Both the position numbers and the translations under genes were made by a program. This document shows positions 33,227 to 42,308 of a stretch of 42,825 nucleotides of DNA, piece after piece (within the stretch, counting starts at the first letter, position 1; the number at the start of each line of letters is the position of its first letter). A model generated the notes under the pieces. That model did not search any database. It was not told the origin of the DNA and saw only the letters and a program-made list of their open reading frames with translations. This stretch comes from Bacillus pseudomycoides DSM 12442 (lineage in GTDB: Bacteria > Bacillota > Bacilli > Bacillales > Bacillaceae_G): assembly GCF_000161455.1 (NCBI RefSeq), contig NZ_CM000745.1, forward strand, positions 4,332,820-4,375,644, read 5' to 3'.

Positions 33227-34150
33227 ATGAACTCACTAATTATCAATACAAATAATCTAACAAAGACCTACAAAAAAAATATAGTTGTAGATTCTTTAAA
33301 CATGAAAGTCAGTCAAGGTGAGATTTACGGATTTTTAGGTCCGAACGGGGCAGGGAAAACTACGACTATTCGTATGTTGCTTGGTCTTATTCGCCCCACT
33401 AAAGGTGATGTCAAGATATTTGATAAGGACCTAAAGAAGGATCGTTTGTCAATTTTAGGGGAAATTGGATCTCTTGTTGAAACACCGACCTACTACGGTC
33501 ATCTCAGTGGCTATGAAAATTTAGAAGCTGCCAGACGACTGCTACGAATAGATAATGCAGATAGAGTAAAGGAGGTACTCAAAATTGTCCAGCTAGAAGG
33601 TGCCAAGGATAAAAAGGTTAAGAATTATTCCTTAGGAATGAAACAAAGGTTGGGTATTGCAACCGCTTTGTTGAATCGCCCACAGCTTTTAATTCTAGAT
33701 GAACCAACCAACGGTCTTGACCCTGCTGGTATTCATGAAATACGTGAACTTATTAAAGAAATGCCTGCAAAGTTTGGAATGACCGTTTTGATTTCAAGTC
33801 ATTTACTTAGTGAAATAGAGTTGATGGCAACTCAGGTAGGTATTATTCAAAACGGGAAGATGCTTTTTCAAGATTCTATTGAGGTTCTAAGGAAAGAAAG
33901 TGAACCTAAAATTAAAATAAAAGTCGATAAGCCTTTGGAAGCAGCTAGTTCTCTTAAACATAAAGGCATTGAGGCAAATTTTGAAGAGGAAGAAGGGACT
34001 GTGTATATTCAAGAATCTTCCCCATCTATAGCCGGGGAAGCCAACAAGGTACTAGTAGAGGCCGGATTTACAGTCTCCCGCCTGGAAGGTATGAAAAAGT
34101 CACTTGAAGATATCTTCTTAGATCTTACAGGGAAAGGACAGAGCTTATAA
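33227..34150 (+). CDS. Lantibiotic self-protection ABC transporter, ATP-binding subunit (LanF type)
   Basis: Protein of 307 residues, BcrA/LanF-type ATPase. Walker A GPNGAGKTT at residues 38-46, signature YSLGMKQR, Walker B LLILDEPTNGLDP and switch His in SSHLLSE. The Q-loop glutamine is replaced by glutamate (LVETPTYYGHLSGYENL, Glu85), the E-loop that marks LanF proteins. With LanE and LanG it expels the lantibiotic from the producer membrane. A C-terminal extension of about 80 residues is normal for the family. Its stop overlaps the next start by one base. Confidence 0.92.
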   Translation: MNSLIINTNNLTKTYKKNIVVDSLNMKVSQGEIYGFLGPNGAGKTTTIRMLLGLIRPTKGDVKIFDKDLKKDRLSILGEIGSLVETPTYYGHLSGYENLEAARRLLRIDNADRVKEVLKIVQLEGAKDKKVKNYSLGMKQRLGIATALLNRPQLLILDEPTNGLDPAGIHEIRELIKEMPAKFGMTVLISSHLLSEIELMATQVGIIQNGKMLFQDSIEVLRKESEPKIKIKVDKPLEAASSLKHKGIEANFEEEEGTVYIQESSPSIAGEANKVLVEAGFTVSRLEGMKKSLEDIFLDLTGKGQSL

Positions 34151-34926
34151 TGGGACCGATATTCTCGTCCGATTTAGTTAAAATAAAACGTTCATGGTTT
34201 TGGGGACTTGTCCTATTTTTCCCTGCTGTATTAGTAGGAGGCGTAACTCTGCTGCTGTTGCTGAATGCTGGTGATATACAGCAGGAGGTCTCAGAAGGTA
34301 GGAGTTATAACATTTGGGGTACCATATGGATGATTACATTTTACGGCAACTATTTTATTATCCACCTTTCCGTTACAATTTTATGCTCATATATTGCTAA
34401 TCTAGAGCACCAGGCAAGATCGTGGAAACTTATCTTTTCTATGCCAATATCCAAGACTCAATACTATTGGACGCGCTACATGTGGATATGCTTTGGTGTG
34501 CTACTTTCGGGCTTATTTTTAATGGTTGCTATGTGCCTTTCTGGATTTTTATTTGGAGGGAGCGCTACATTTAATGCCTCCAGAATCTTTTATTTTACAA
34601 TGTTTCCATATCTGACTTCTTTTGCTCTTATTGGGCTTCAGCTATGGATGTCCATGGTATTAAATAATCAGGCGATACCGATGATGATGGGAGGAGTAGG
34701 AATAGCCTTGGGGCTATTTTTGATTCAGCTGCCGGGGATTACACAATATCTTCCGTGGGTCCTGCCATACCAGATAACATTTTCAAATGAAAATATCATT
34801 ACTGATTTTTCTAGTATAGTTAATTCTCCTGACTACCAGTGGGAATGGGTTTGGATTAGCGTTGGCATGGGCTTATTTTTCACTATCATTGGATCGATAC
34901 ATTTTTCCAGTAGAGAAGTAGATTAG
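34150..34926 (+). CDS. Lantibiotic self-protection ABC transporter permease (LanE type)
   Basis: Membrane protein of 258 residues with about six segments of the ABC-2 type: FWGLVLFFPAVLVGGVTLLL near the start and YLTSFALIGLQLWMSMVL in the middle. The sequence NLEHQARSWKLIFSMPISK between segments two and three is the coupling region seen in LanE/LanG proteins, where it reads EHxxxxWKxLxxxPxxK. The ATG begins on the last base of the ATPase stop. It forms a heteromeric channel with the following permease. Confidence 0.88.
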   Translation: MGPIFSSDLVKIKRSWFWGLVLFFPAVLVGGVTLLLLLNAGDIQQEVSEGRSYNIWGTIWMITFYGNYFIIHLSVTILCSYIANLEHQARSWKLIFSMPISKTQYYWTRYMWICFGVLLSGLFLMVAMCLSGFLFGGSATFNASRIFYFTMFPYLTSFALIGLQLWMSMVLNNQAIPMMMGGVGIALGLFLIQLPGITQYLPWVLPYQITFSNENIITDFSSIVNSPDYQWEWVWISVGMGLFFTIIGSIHFSSREVD

Positions 34927-34936
34927 GAGGAAGAGT

Positions 34937-35680
34937 ATGTTTAAAGATGTATTATGGAATGATTGGCTGAAGCTTAGGAACTATATGCCGATTTGGATGA
35001 TTATTCTGATAACACCCTTGTTTCTTACTGTTATTGGAGTGGCCAACTATGTTACTCATATCGATGTTTTTGAAGAGAATGGAATGGTAGGATGGACGGG
35101 GGCGTGGACCCAAGTCGAGTTTTTGTACGGAACTGTCCTTTGTCCGCTACTTTCAAGTGTGTATCTGGCAATGCTCTGCCGTTTTGAACATGCAAATGGA
35201 GGGTGGAAGCAGCTTTTGTCCTATCCTATTCCAAAAGTATACTTTTATCTATCAAAGATGATATGGGGCTGGCTGTTGGTGGGAATGACAAATGTTATGA
35301 TGTTTTTGTATTTCCTTATATTAGGGAAAGTGATGGGGGTGACAGGAACATTTCCATATTTCGAATTTCTAGGTCTGTTTCTAAATGGATGGTTGTCCAT
35401 TCTACCTCTTATAGCCCTTCAAACCTGGCTGGCGATACAATGGCAAAACTTTTCTCTTCCAATTGCCTTGAACTTTGCTTTTATAATTCCGAATATCTTT
35501 GTGACAGGTTCAAAGTATGGAAGATATTATCCTTGGTCGCAGCCTGCTTATGCTATGACACCGGAAAATCAACTTGGATTTACACAGACAACCCAAGATT
35601 TGTACCTAGCAGTAATAGGTGGTTTTCTCTTGTTTAGTTTAGCCGGAGTCTGGAATTTCATGCGTACTGAAATGAAATAA
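34937..35680 (+). CDS. Lantibiotic self-protection ABC transporter permease (LanG type)
   Basis: Membrane protein of 247 residues with about six segments. It has the same coupling motif as its neighbour (RFEHANGGWKQLLSYPIPK) and a similar segment layout (FLGLFLNGWLSILPLIALQT, LPIALNFAFIIPNIFV). It is preceded by TAGGAGGAAG and starts 10 bases after the LanE-type gene. Together with the two previous genes it makes a complete LanFEG set. Confidence 0.88.
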   Translation: MFKDVLWNDWLKLRNYMPIWMIILITPLFLTVIGVANYVTHIDVFEENGMVGWTGAWTQVEFLYGTVLCPLLSSVYLAMLCRFEHANGGWKQLLSYPIPKVYFYLSKMIWGWLLVGMTNVMMFLYFLILGKVMGVTGTFPYFEFLGLFLNGWLSILPLIALQTWLAIQWQNFSLPIALNFAFIIPNIFVTGSKYGRYYPWSQPAYAMTPENQLGFTQTTQDLYLAVIGGFLLFSLAGVWNFMRTEMK

Positions 35681-35704
35681 ATACCTATCAAGGAGGGAAT
35701 TATA

Positions 35705-35800
35705 GTGAAAAAAGGCACCATTATTGCCATTATGGCGGTAGCAGTAGTTGTTTTAGCTATCTTATTCTTTTTTGGACCTTTAGGGGAAATGTTTGTATAA
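35705..35800 (+). CDS. 31-residue single-span membrane peptide
   Basis: A GTG-started frame of 31 codons preceded by a perfect AAGGAGGGAATTATA ribosome site. The peptide starts KKGTIIAIMAVAVVVLAI, a basic end followed by one membrane helix, and ends FFGPLGEMFV. It follows the LanG-type gene by 24 bases on the same strand and is followed by a terminator-like hairpin, so it is the last cistron of the self-protection operon. Too short for most annotation methods. It may be an immunity peptide or a small subunit of the transporter; no family is recognised. Confidence 0.7.
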   Translation: MKKGTIIAIMAVAVVVLAILFFFGPLGEMFV

Positions 35801-35830
35801 CCTACAATTTAATGTAAAAGATGAGAAGAA

Positions 35831-35866
35831 ATATCCGGAGTCATTTATTAGACTTCGGATACTTCA
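35831..35866 (+). terminator. Terminator-like hairpin after the self-protection operon
   Basis: ATCCGGAGTC pairs with GACTTCGGAT (one G-U pair) around ATTTATTA. The T-rich continuation ACTTCATTTTT is a moderate U tract. Confidence 0.65.
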
Positions 35867-35909
35867 TTTTTAAGAACATATTCTATTTCTATACCCTTAA
35901 AAATGAAGT
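35861..35909. repeat. 14-bp perfect inverted repeat
   Basis: ACTTCATTTTTAAG (35861-35874) and CTTAAAAATGAAGT (35896-35909) are exact reverse complements with a 21-base spacer. It adjoins the hairpin at 35831 and precedes the IS scars. It could be a second terminator or the end of a lost element. 35910-35996 shows nothing else. Confidence 0.6.
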
Positions 35910-35996
35910 AGCTAAAGGAGATATTTATATAAAAAATTTCATCTAGTCGTTGTGTAAAGCTTAGTTCAGTAATCACCTCCTATAAATTACAGTTTG

Positions 35997-36240
35997 TCAA
36001 TCTAAGCGCGACAGTTCATACTGAAAAGCTTTGTGGGCGGTTTTCCAACCTAAATATTTTTTTGTCTTTGAATAATAAGAAGCAGTACTTGATTTAGTTG
36101 GTCTTGTGAAATAGGGATCGGCAGAGAACGCTGCTATTTTTAAGTCTTTTTCCACCTGTTGATAACACGAAAATCGTTTTCCTCTATCGACTGTGACTGT
36201 TTGAAATGCAGTGGATAGGTGCATGGCAGCTATTTGTTTT
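35997..36240 (-). pseudogene. Relic of an IS30-family transposase (C-terminal part, internally deleted)
   Basis: On the minus strand the frame reads VTVDRGKRFSCYQQVEKDL followed by ADPY, which is the second-Asp region of IS30 transposases. It then jumps to KKYLGWKTAHKAFQYEL, the normal C-terminus. The section carrying the catalytic Glu between them is missing, so it cannot be active. It abuts the IS3-type relic without a gap. Confidence 0.75.
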
Positions 36241-36589
36241 ATTTAGGATTCCATGGAGTCTCTGTTGGATCCGGAATATTATATATTACAGCTGTTTCTA
36301 AAAGAGACGTCCCTGTTTCATTCATAAAGTTAAGTACGTCTAGTTTAAACTCTTTAGTATAGTTTGTATAGGTAGAAACCAAGCCTGTCTCACCTTGATT
36401 TTCATATAAAGCAATCCACTTTTGGACATTACTTCGAGAAACCTTGAATTTCCTAGTGAGGCTTTTTTTACTACAATTACGTTTGTAAACAATGTTCAAC
36501 TATCTTTAATTTGAACTCAGTTTTGTATTTTGACATAAAGAAGCCCCCCAATAGTTAGCTTTTTTGTCTAACAATTGGGGGGCAGTTCA
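36239..36589 (-). mobile_element. Truncated IS3-family element with its terminal hairpin
   Basis: The outer end at about 36589 starts TGAACTGCCCCCCAATTG on the minus strand. A near-perfect stem follows (CCCCCCAATAGTTAG, 36544-36558, with CTAACAATTGGGGGG, 36568-36582), typical of one IS3-family end. OrfA begins ATG 36536 (MSKYKTEFKLKIVEHCL), is shifted out of frame near 36480, and continues as FKVSRSNVQKWIALYENQG to IPDP before breaking off at 36240. The OrfB and the other end are gone. The hairpin lies just after lanT and may serve as its terminator. Confidence 0.75.
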
Positions 36590-36609
36590 ATGAGATGCAG
36601 GTTTATTTC

Positions 36610-38799
36610 TTAACTATATGTTACCATTTTTGCTTGTTGTGACCACAACAGGCGATAAAGTTCACATTCATTAAGCAGAGTATCGTGGCTGCCGATTGCC
36701 TCGATACGCCCTTGATCCATAACAATGATAGCATCTGCATCAGTAATAGCTGCCAAACGATGGGCGATAACCAATTGGGTAATACCATTTTTCCGGAAAG
36801 TATCATTAAGTTTCTGCTCGGTTAGTGAATCCATCTGACTGGTTGCTTCATCTAAAATTAAAAGAGAAGGGTTCGTAGCTAGAGCTCTGGCTATGGCTAA
36901 TCTCTGCCTTTGTCCCCCGGATAAATTTTGGCCGTTTTCCCCGATAACCGTGTTATACTTAAGCGGCATTGAAAGGATATCCTCGTGTAGTGATGCTAGT
37001 TGAGCTGCTTGCTCCAGTTGGTCTACAGGTAAGTCCTCAAAGAAAGCTATGTTTTTATAAATTGTGTCATTAAACAGGTACGTTTCCTGAAGGACTATGC
37101 CAATCTGAGTTCTTAAATCTTCATAATCCACTTGATCCATACTTTCCGATCCATAATAAATAGAGCCCTCGGAAGGGGGATAGAGCCCAAGCAGTAATTT
37201 AATTAAAGAGCTTTTTCCACTACCAGTCGGCCCTACAATACCTATTTTTTGTCCTGGTTCTATACTCAATGAAATGTTATGTAAGACAGGTGATTCCCCT
37301 TTATAGGCGAAGCTTACATCATCAAAAACTATAGGATTAGTCTTAAAATCGATTTTTGCCGCCTTTTCACTAAGTTGTAGATTTTGCTCTGTTTTTGCAG
37401 AGAGTACATCAAAGACCCTTTCAAAAGCACTGAACAAAATTTGAAAGGATTGAAAGTAAGTAATCAGAGAATTGATGGGCGTTAAAAAGGAGAGAGCTAA
37501 AGAATTAAATGCTATTAGGGCACCAATAGTCATAAATCCATTAGAAATCTCCCTCATTCCCAGCATTAAAAGAAGTAGCGGAGCAACTAAGCCAATACTG
37601 CTTACAATGCTATTTAAAAGACCACTTCGAGAAAACCTCAAGGAGAAGTAATTCATTTGCTCTGAGAATAGTTCTGTCCAGCCATTGAGAATTTTGTCTT
37701 CCCTTCGTGTAGACTTAACTAATAGAATACTACGTAGTCCTTCCATCAAATAGCTTTGAGCGGTCCCCTGAACCGCCAATTCCTGTTGTGAATAGCTTCT
37801 TATTGAACCTAAAAAGAGAAACATCAGAAAAATTTCAGTTATGGCGATTATTAAGGTTATTCCACTTAAAAATACTGACTGTGTAAACATGGTAATTAAA
37901 CATATCAAAATCATTGTTACATCCAAAATTATTGCGATTCCGGTAGTTGATAGGATCTCCCGAATCATCGAGATATTGTTCAGTCTTGTTGCAAGGTCTC
38001 CTGTATTCCGTTGTTCAAAAAAGGTAAGCGGAAGTTTTAATAGATGTGTTAGATAATCTGCAGATAGCTTAGTACTGATATGTCTTTGAAGCTGTGCAAA
38101 TAGAATGCTTCTAATATAGGAAAAAAGTAAGCTAGTAACAAAAATGGCTCCTATAATTAAAAAAATATTGCTGATTATAGAGGATTTTTCAAAATCCATG
38201 TACCTATCGACAATATAACCTATCATAAAGGGTACGGTCAGGCTAAGGGCCTGAACAAGGATAGAAAATACAATCATTAAAATGCTGTACTTTGGTTTAA
38301 TCATAGCGTAATAGAGAAGCATTTTGTTACTGCTCTTACTACTACTGGATCCCTTATTTACTCGCTCTGTGCATTCAAACGTAAGCGCTATTCCGCTAAA
38401 ATGATGCTCTAGCTCCATTAGGTTTATTGTCTTTCTGCCTTGAGCTGGGTCAATAATGGTTGCTGATCCAGAGTTGATTTTATCCAAAACCACATAATGG
38501 CTGTGGTCCCAGTGTAGGATAGCAGGCAAAGTAATTTGATAGAGTTGGTCCAGTTTTTCTATTTTAAAAGCATGGCATTTGAATCCATAATTTTCTGAGA
38601 CGTTCTTTAAAGTTAATGCGCTGACTCCGTTTCTGTATGCTTGGCACTCTTCGCTAAGAATGTAAAGAGGAACTTTAAGTTCGTAGAAAGCAAAAATCAT
38701 AGAAAGACAGGCTGGTCCACATTCGTTTTGACTCACCTGCCTGATAACCGGAACATTTGTCCAGCGCTTTATTCTTTTTTGCTTCTGTCTAGATGACAT
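36610..38799 (-). CDS. Lantibiotic leader peptidase and ABC exporter (LanT)
   Basis: Protein of 729 residues in three parts. An N-terminal C39 peptidase has catalytic Cys27 (QNECGPACLSM), His101 (HSHYVVLDK) and Asp117 (IIDPAQG). A six-span ABC membrane domain covers about 165-450. A C-terminal ATPase has Walker A GPTGSGKSS, signature LSGGQRQR and Walker B LLILDEATSQMD. It cuts the LanA leader after the double-glycine-type site and exports the modified core. RBS AGGAGG. It lies 68 bases after lanM, and the gap is nearly filled by an 18-bp hairpin. No separate LanP protease is seen, so LanT should suffice for maturation. Confidence 0.95.
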   Translation of the reverse strand: MSSRQKQKRIKRWTNVPVIRQVSQNECGPACLSMIFAFYELKVPLYILSEECQAYRNGVSALTLKNVSENYGFKCHAFKIEKLDQLYQITLPAILHWDHSHYVVLDKINSGSATIIDPAQGRKTINLMELEHHFSGIALTFECTERVNKGSSSSKSSNKMLLYYAMIKPKYSILMIVFSILVQALSLTVPFMIGYIVDRYMDFEKSSIISNIFLIIGAIFVTSLLFSYIRSILFAQLQRHISTKLSADYLTHLLKLPLTFFEQRNTGDLATRLNNISMIREILSTTGIAIILDVTMILICLITMFTQSVFLSGITLIIAITEIFLMFLFLGSIRSYSQQELAVQGTAQSYLMEGLRSILLVKSTRREDKILNGWTELFSEQMNYFSLRFSRSGLLNSIVSSIGLVAPLLLLMLGMREISNGFMTIGALIAFNSLALSFLTPINSLITYFQSFQILFSAFERVFDVLSAKTEQNLQLSEKAAKIDFKTNPIVFDDVSFAYKGESPVLHNISLSIEPGQKIGIVGPTGSGKSSLIKLLLGLYPPSEGSIYYGSESMDQVDYEDLRTQIGIVLQETYLFNDTIYKNIAFFEDLPVDQLEQAAQLASLHEDILSMPLKYNTVIGENGQNLSGGQRQRLAIARALATNPSLLILDEATSQMDSLTEQKLNDTFRKNGITQLVIAHRLAAITDADAIIVMDQGRIEAIGSHDTLLNECELYRLLWSQQAKMVTYS

Positions 38800-38815
38800 T
38801 ATTTAACCTCCTATA

Positions 38816-38855
38816 AACTACCTATAGCTCTAGATACCTAGAGCTATAGGTAGTT
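38816..38855 (-). promoter_or_regulatory. 18-bp perfect hairpin between lanM and lanT
   Basis: AACTACCTATAGCTCTAG (38816-38833) and its exact reverse complement (38838-38855) enclose a 4-base loop. On the transcribed strand no U run follows; TATAGGAGG, the lanT ribosome site, comes next. It therefore looks like an RNA stability, processing or translation-control element. Confidence 0.8.
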
Positions 38856-38867
38856 GAAATTCAAAAC

Positions 38868-41800
38868 TTATTTTAGTGCTGTTATAGACTCCAAGTGAGT
38901 TATTGAAGGAACGCCGTTTATATCATAAAGCTTAAGTAGCCCTAAACCGACGCCTGAAATGCCTACCATTGCACCATATGTTTCTAGGTACTGAGGGAGA
39001 CCGCTTTTCCAACCACCTTGCTGAATTTCATCCAATACATGTTCCCCTACTGCATAGCTGTACTGTTTCCAAAGATCCTCTTTAAGTACTTTACTTGCCA
39101 GCAACAGTACAGCTGAATTTCCTGTATCTCCATGACAAAGGGAATGGTCTCTACCGAATCCTTCTTTTATAATGGTCTCTAAACCGACTCTGATTTCAAT
39201 GTCAATAAGCGAATCGGAGTAACCTGCCTTTTTCAATAGCAGGCGGGATAAAACTACACCCGCTGCTCCATGACACCAAGCACAAGGGAGTTGAGGTAGC
39301 TCAGCGGCGCTTGGAAGGGCCCAATTTCTTTTTTCTTCCATGTACAGACTTCGCTCATAGGCTAATCCTTGTTTGAGGGCATCATATAACATTTGCTCTC
39401 CGGTAAGTTGATAAAGTTCATGCAAGGCCCAAACAATGCCAGAGGTTCCATGAGAGAAACCAGGCAATGCATCTTCGGAGACAGATATTTTCCAGCCAAT
39501 TCCTGTAGCTTGAGGTATAGCTTTTTGAAGAATATGTTCCCCGAATTTCTTTGATGCTTCCAAGAAGATTTCATCTCCTGTCTGTTTGTAAAGGTCTAAA
39601 CAGACAATAAGTGAGCCAGCTGAACCGTCTATAATATCCACTTCCTGCATATATGGAATAGATTCAATAAGCTTTGGCATCACTTTTTTTACTTCTTCCA
39701 TTAAGGAAGGTTCATCTAATATTTTTGTTAGGTGGTTAAGCGTATAAATATTAGATAATACGCCAGTAAAAGCACCTAATGAAGCATACTTAGGGTAAGC
39801 TAATAGCTCCTGAAGAGATTCTTTTATAGGAGGTAAACATTTTTGTATATAGACCCTATACTTCGAATCTCTAGTATATTTATATAAATAACCAAAAAAT
39901 AGAGCAATACCGCTTATTCCATCATATAAATCATTCCCTAGAGGAGCAATTCTCCAAAGGCTCTCTGCATTGTCAGTAAGGCGGGTCCCGATCCAAGAGA
40001 CATCCTCTTTTCCATTATTTGTTCCTTGTATAGACCTGGATATCAGGTAATCCGCTACTCTTTTTGCTTCTTCTAAGAACGAATCTCGATCTATTTGGTT
40101 ATCCGGAACGGAAGGGATGTAGTTTGATTTTTTATCTGATGGAGATGATTCAAGTGCCAGCATTGAAAGCTTAATAATTTGTAGCTGTTCCTCATAATCT
40201 TTTGGACCGAGCCTCTCTATTTTGTCGAGTGTTTTTGCCAAGCTACTTGTTTTATAGTAGTTTTCATAGCAACGTCCCTGGCTATCGTAGATATGGGGTT
40301 GCCCTGGTTCTGTTGTAAAATACGGAATGTCTCCTTCCAATAAGTCTGCTTTTTCCGCGAGAAGAACCTGCGTTAATTCTGGTTGCATTTCTGTATCAAG
40401 CCATAATTTCCCTAAAAGCATCTCTCTGTCTAGGCCATCCCGTAAATAGTCCGGGTGATAGCTGATAGCGAGAAGGTTACCATATCTGTTAGTGGCCCGC
40501 AATATCTGCCTTACCCTTGTATTTTTAAATCGGCTAATCTCATTTTTTAGGCAATCTTTGTTCTTGGTTAACAAATCATAAGCTTCCTTGAACCCTGCCA
40601 TCATGTCATCTACATACATAGTGACACTTACCTGTTTACCATTTAATGTTGGATAATTTGAGCTGGCAGGAATTTTCATGTATCCACGCTCTACTTTTTG
40701 TTCATCTGTGTTATTCGACTGAATAACCGGTACTTTGGAAGGATAAATCTGTTCCTCACCATTAGCCATACCACTTATGTTGAGGCCTCGTCCCTCAATT
40801 TTATTGTATAATGTGAAAACTGGTAGGATATTGGTAGCCAAAACAGATTGACTTAGTGTTTTAAGTGCTACTTCTTGAGCAGTAACTGATTCGGTTGACT
40901 GTACGGCATCTTGATTAAAAAGGGTCTCTAGATCAATTAGCATTGGATATTCGCCGCTGGCAATCAGGTTCTCGTTGTGAAAATCAATAGCATTGATAGA
41001 ATATAAAAGTGCCAAATAATATCCCATTCTACGATAAAAGTTTTTTACTTCCTGTTCGGCTGAGCATTCTTTATGTTCTATAAACTCACTCCAGCCGTAT
41101 GTATCCCTATCTAGTAGAGTGATAGGGAGAAGTCTCAGTTTTTTCTCTTTTAATTCGTTAAACCAGCACAAAAGCTGTTGAAATTGTTCATCGATTTTTA
41201 AAGACCTTGGCTTATACACTAGGTTCATGTCATCGTTGAACTTTATGATAACTACTCCTTTCCCGCCATTGTGCGAATCGGAGATGTTCGTTTTTATATC
41301 CTCGATGACTGTTATAGGAGTACTATTAAAGAAATGCTGTTCGATTGCTTTCTTATCATGCAGAAGATGATCGTAAATTTCTGCAAAATTATCTGCCCAT
41401 CTAATTGTCTTTCTTGAAAGAATTCTTACTAAGACAGGGTATTGCTTATAAAGTTGTGCTAAGTAATTTTTATCGGTTAAAAGTGTATAGGAAAAATATT
41501 TATAACGCTCTTGAGGTGTTTCTCCGACAAGAAGCTCTTTTAATCTTGCTATATTCAATTCCAAAGTTAGAGTTCGGAAGCTCACTTTGCTGAGTGTTTC
41601 AGCCAAATTACGCACAAGCTGGAAAAGTACCTTTTCTTTTGATAATGAGATACCATGTTTTTTTTCAGATAATGAGATTGCTTTTTCTATTCTCTCAACC
41701 CCGATTTTTAAAAAGGGGAGTAAAAAATTAAAAAAAGCAATTGGCTCATTTGGATTTAGAGCAATTATTTTTTGGAGAATGCGTGGCAATTCTGGTTCCT

Positions 41801-42089
41801 GATAATTAAATCTTTCTAATTCACCAATAATAGAAAGCCATTCAGCGCTGGAATCGGAATCATAGTTATTACTTATCATTATTTTATGTAAATCCTTGTG
41901 TTCTATATTATGTAAATGTAAGTTTTTTAAAAAGAGATCTTCGTTGTTGCCCATCCCGTCTATCCAGTTGCTAATCCGGAGATTGGAATAGTCATCAGGC
42001 TGCATTTCTTGAGCGAGATTACTAGTTGTGCTCTTTTGGACCCTTTCTTCTATGAAAAATGCCTTTTTTAAGGCTTGATTTGCAAGCAT
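38868..42089 (-). CDS. Class II lanthipeptide synthetase (LanM)
   Basis: Protein of 1073 residues, normal for LanM. The N-terminal DUF4135 dehydratase has the kinase-like KFNDDMNLVYKPRSLKID, DFHNEN (residues 369-374) and MLIDLETLF. It phosphorylates Ser/Thr in the core and eliminates the phosphate. The C-terminal LanC-like cyclase begins near residue 690 and has the zinc ligands Cys939 (CAWCHG), Cys985 and His986 (LCHGDTGN). It joins Cys to dehydro-residues, forming (methyl)lanthionines in the six-cysteine LanA core. ATG 42089 follows AGGAGTG. It is the second gene of the lanA-lanM-lanT operon. Confidence 0.96.
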   Translation of the reverse strand: MLANQALKKAFFIEERVQKSTTSNLAQEMQPDDYSNLRISNWIDGMGNNEDLFLKNLHLHNIEHKDLHKIMISNNYDSDSSAEWLSIIGELERFNYQEPELPRILQKIIALNPNEPIAFFNFLLPFLKIGVERIEKAISLSEKKHGISLSKEKVLFQLVRNLAETLSKVSFRTLTLELNIARLKELLVGETPQERYKYFSYTLLTDKNYLAQLYKQYPVLVRILSRKTIRWADNFAEIYDHLLHDKKAIEQHFFNSTPITVIEDIKTNISDSHNGGKGVVIIKFNDDMNLVYKPRSLKIDEQFQQLLCWFNELKEKKLRLLPITLLDRDTYGWSEFIEHKECSAEQEVKNFYRRMGYYLALLYSINAIDFHNENLIASGEYPMLIDLETLFNQDAVQSTESVTAQEVALKTLSQSVLATNILPVFTLYNKIEGRGLNISGMANGEEQIYPSKVPVIQSNNTDEQKVERGYMKIPASSNYPTLNGKQVSVTMYVDDMMAGFKEAYDLLTKNKDCLKNEISRFKNTRVRQILRATNRYGNLLAISYHPDYLRDGLDREMLLGKLWLDTEMQPELTQVLLAEKADLLEGDIPYFTTEPGQPHIYDSQGRCYENYYKTSSLAKTLDKIERLGPKDYEEQLQIIKLSMLALESSPSDKKSNYIPSVPDNQIDRDSFLEEAKRVADYLISRSIQGTNNGKEDVSWIGTRLTDNAESLWRIAPLGNDLYDGISGIALFFGYLYKYTRDSKYRVYIQKCLPPIKESLQELLAYPKYASLGAFTGVLSNIYTLNHLTKILDEPSLMEEVKKVMPKLIESIPYMQEVDIIDGSAGSLIVCLDLYKQTGDEIFLEASKKFGEHILQKAIPQATGIGWKISVSEDALPGFSHGTSGIVWALHELYQLTGEQMLYDALKQGLAYERSLYMEEKRNWALPSAAELPQLPCAWCHGAAGVVLSRLLLKKAGYSDSLIDIEIRVGLETIIKEGFGRDHSLCHGDTGNSAVLLLASKVLKEDLWKQYSYAVGEHVLDEIQQGGWKSGLPQYLETYGAMVGISGVGLGLLKLYDINGVPSITHLESITALK

Positions 42090-42176
42090 GGGATCACTCC
42101 TATATGTAAATAAAGTCTTTAATAATTATGTAAGAATAATAATAGAGGATTAGGGGTATCATATAAGAATACAAAG

Positions 42177-42227
42177 TACCTTTAGAATTAGAAAGAAGAT
42201 AGCAATGCTATCTTCTTTCTAAAGGTA
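42177..42227 (-). promoter_or_regulatory. Extended hairpin between lanA and lanM
   Basis: A perfect 14-bp stem (42190-42203 with 42207-42220, loop AAT) can be extended by TACCTTTAG/CTAAAGGTA (42177-42185 with 42219-42227). No U run follows on the transcribed strand. This is the usual place for a partial terminator or processing site that keeps lanA mRNA above lanMT. A second weaker stem (GCTGTT/AACAGC with AATCAT/ATGATT, 42268-42301) follows the lanA stop directly. Confidence 0.7.
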
Positions 42228-42308
42228 TTGCAAAGAACTGAAATAAGTATTTTTGTAATAGTGCTAGCTGTTTAAATCATCTGATCATGATTCGAACAGC
42301 TTATGCTA

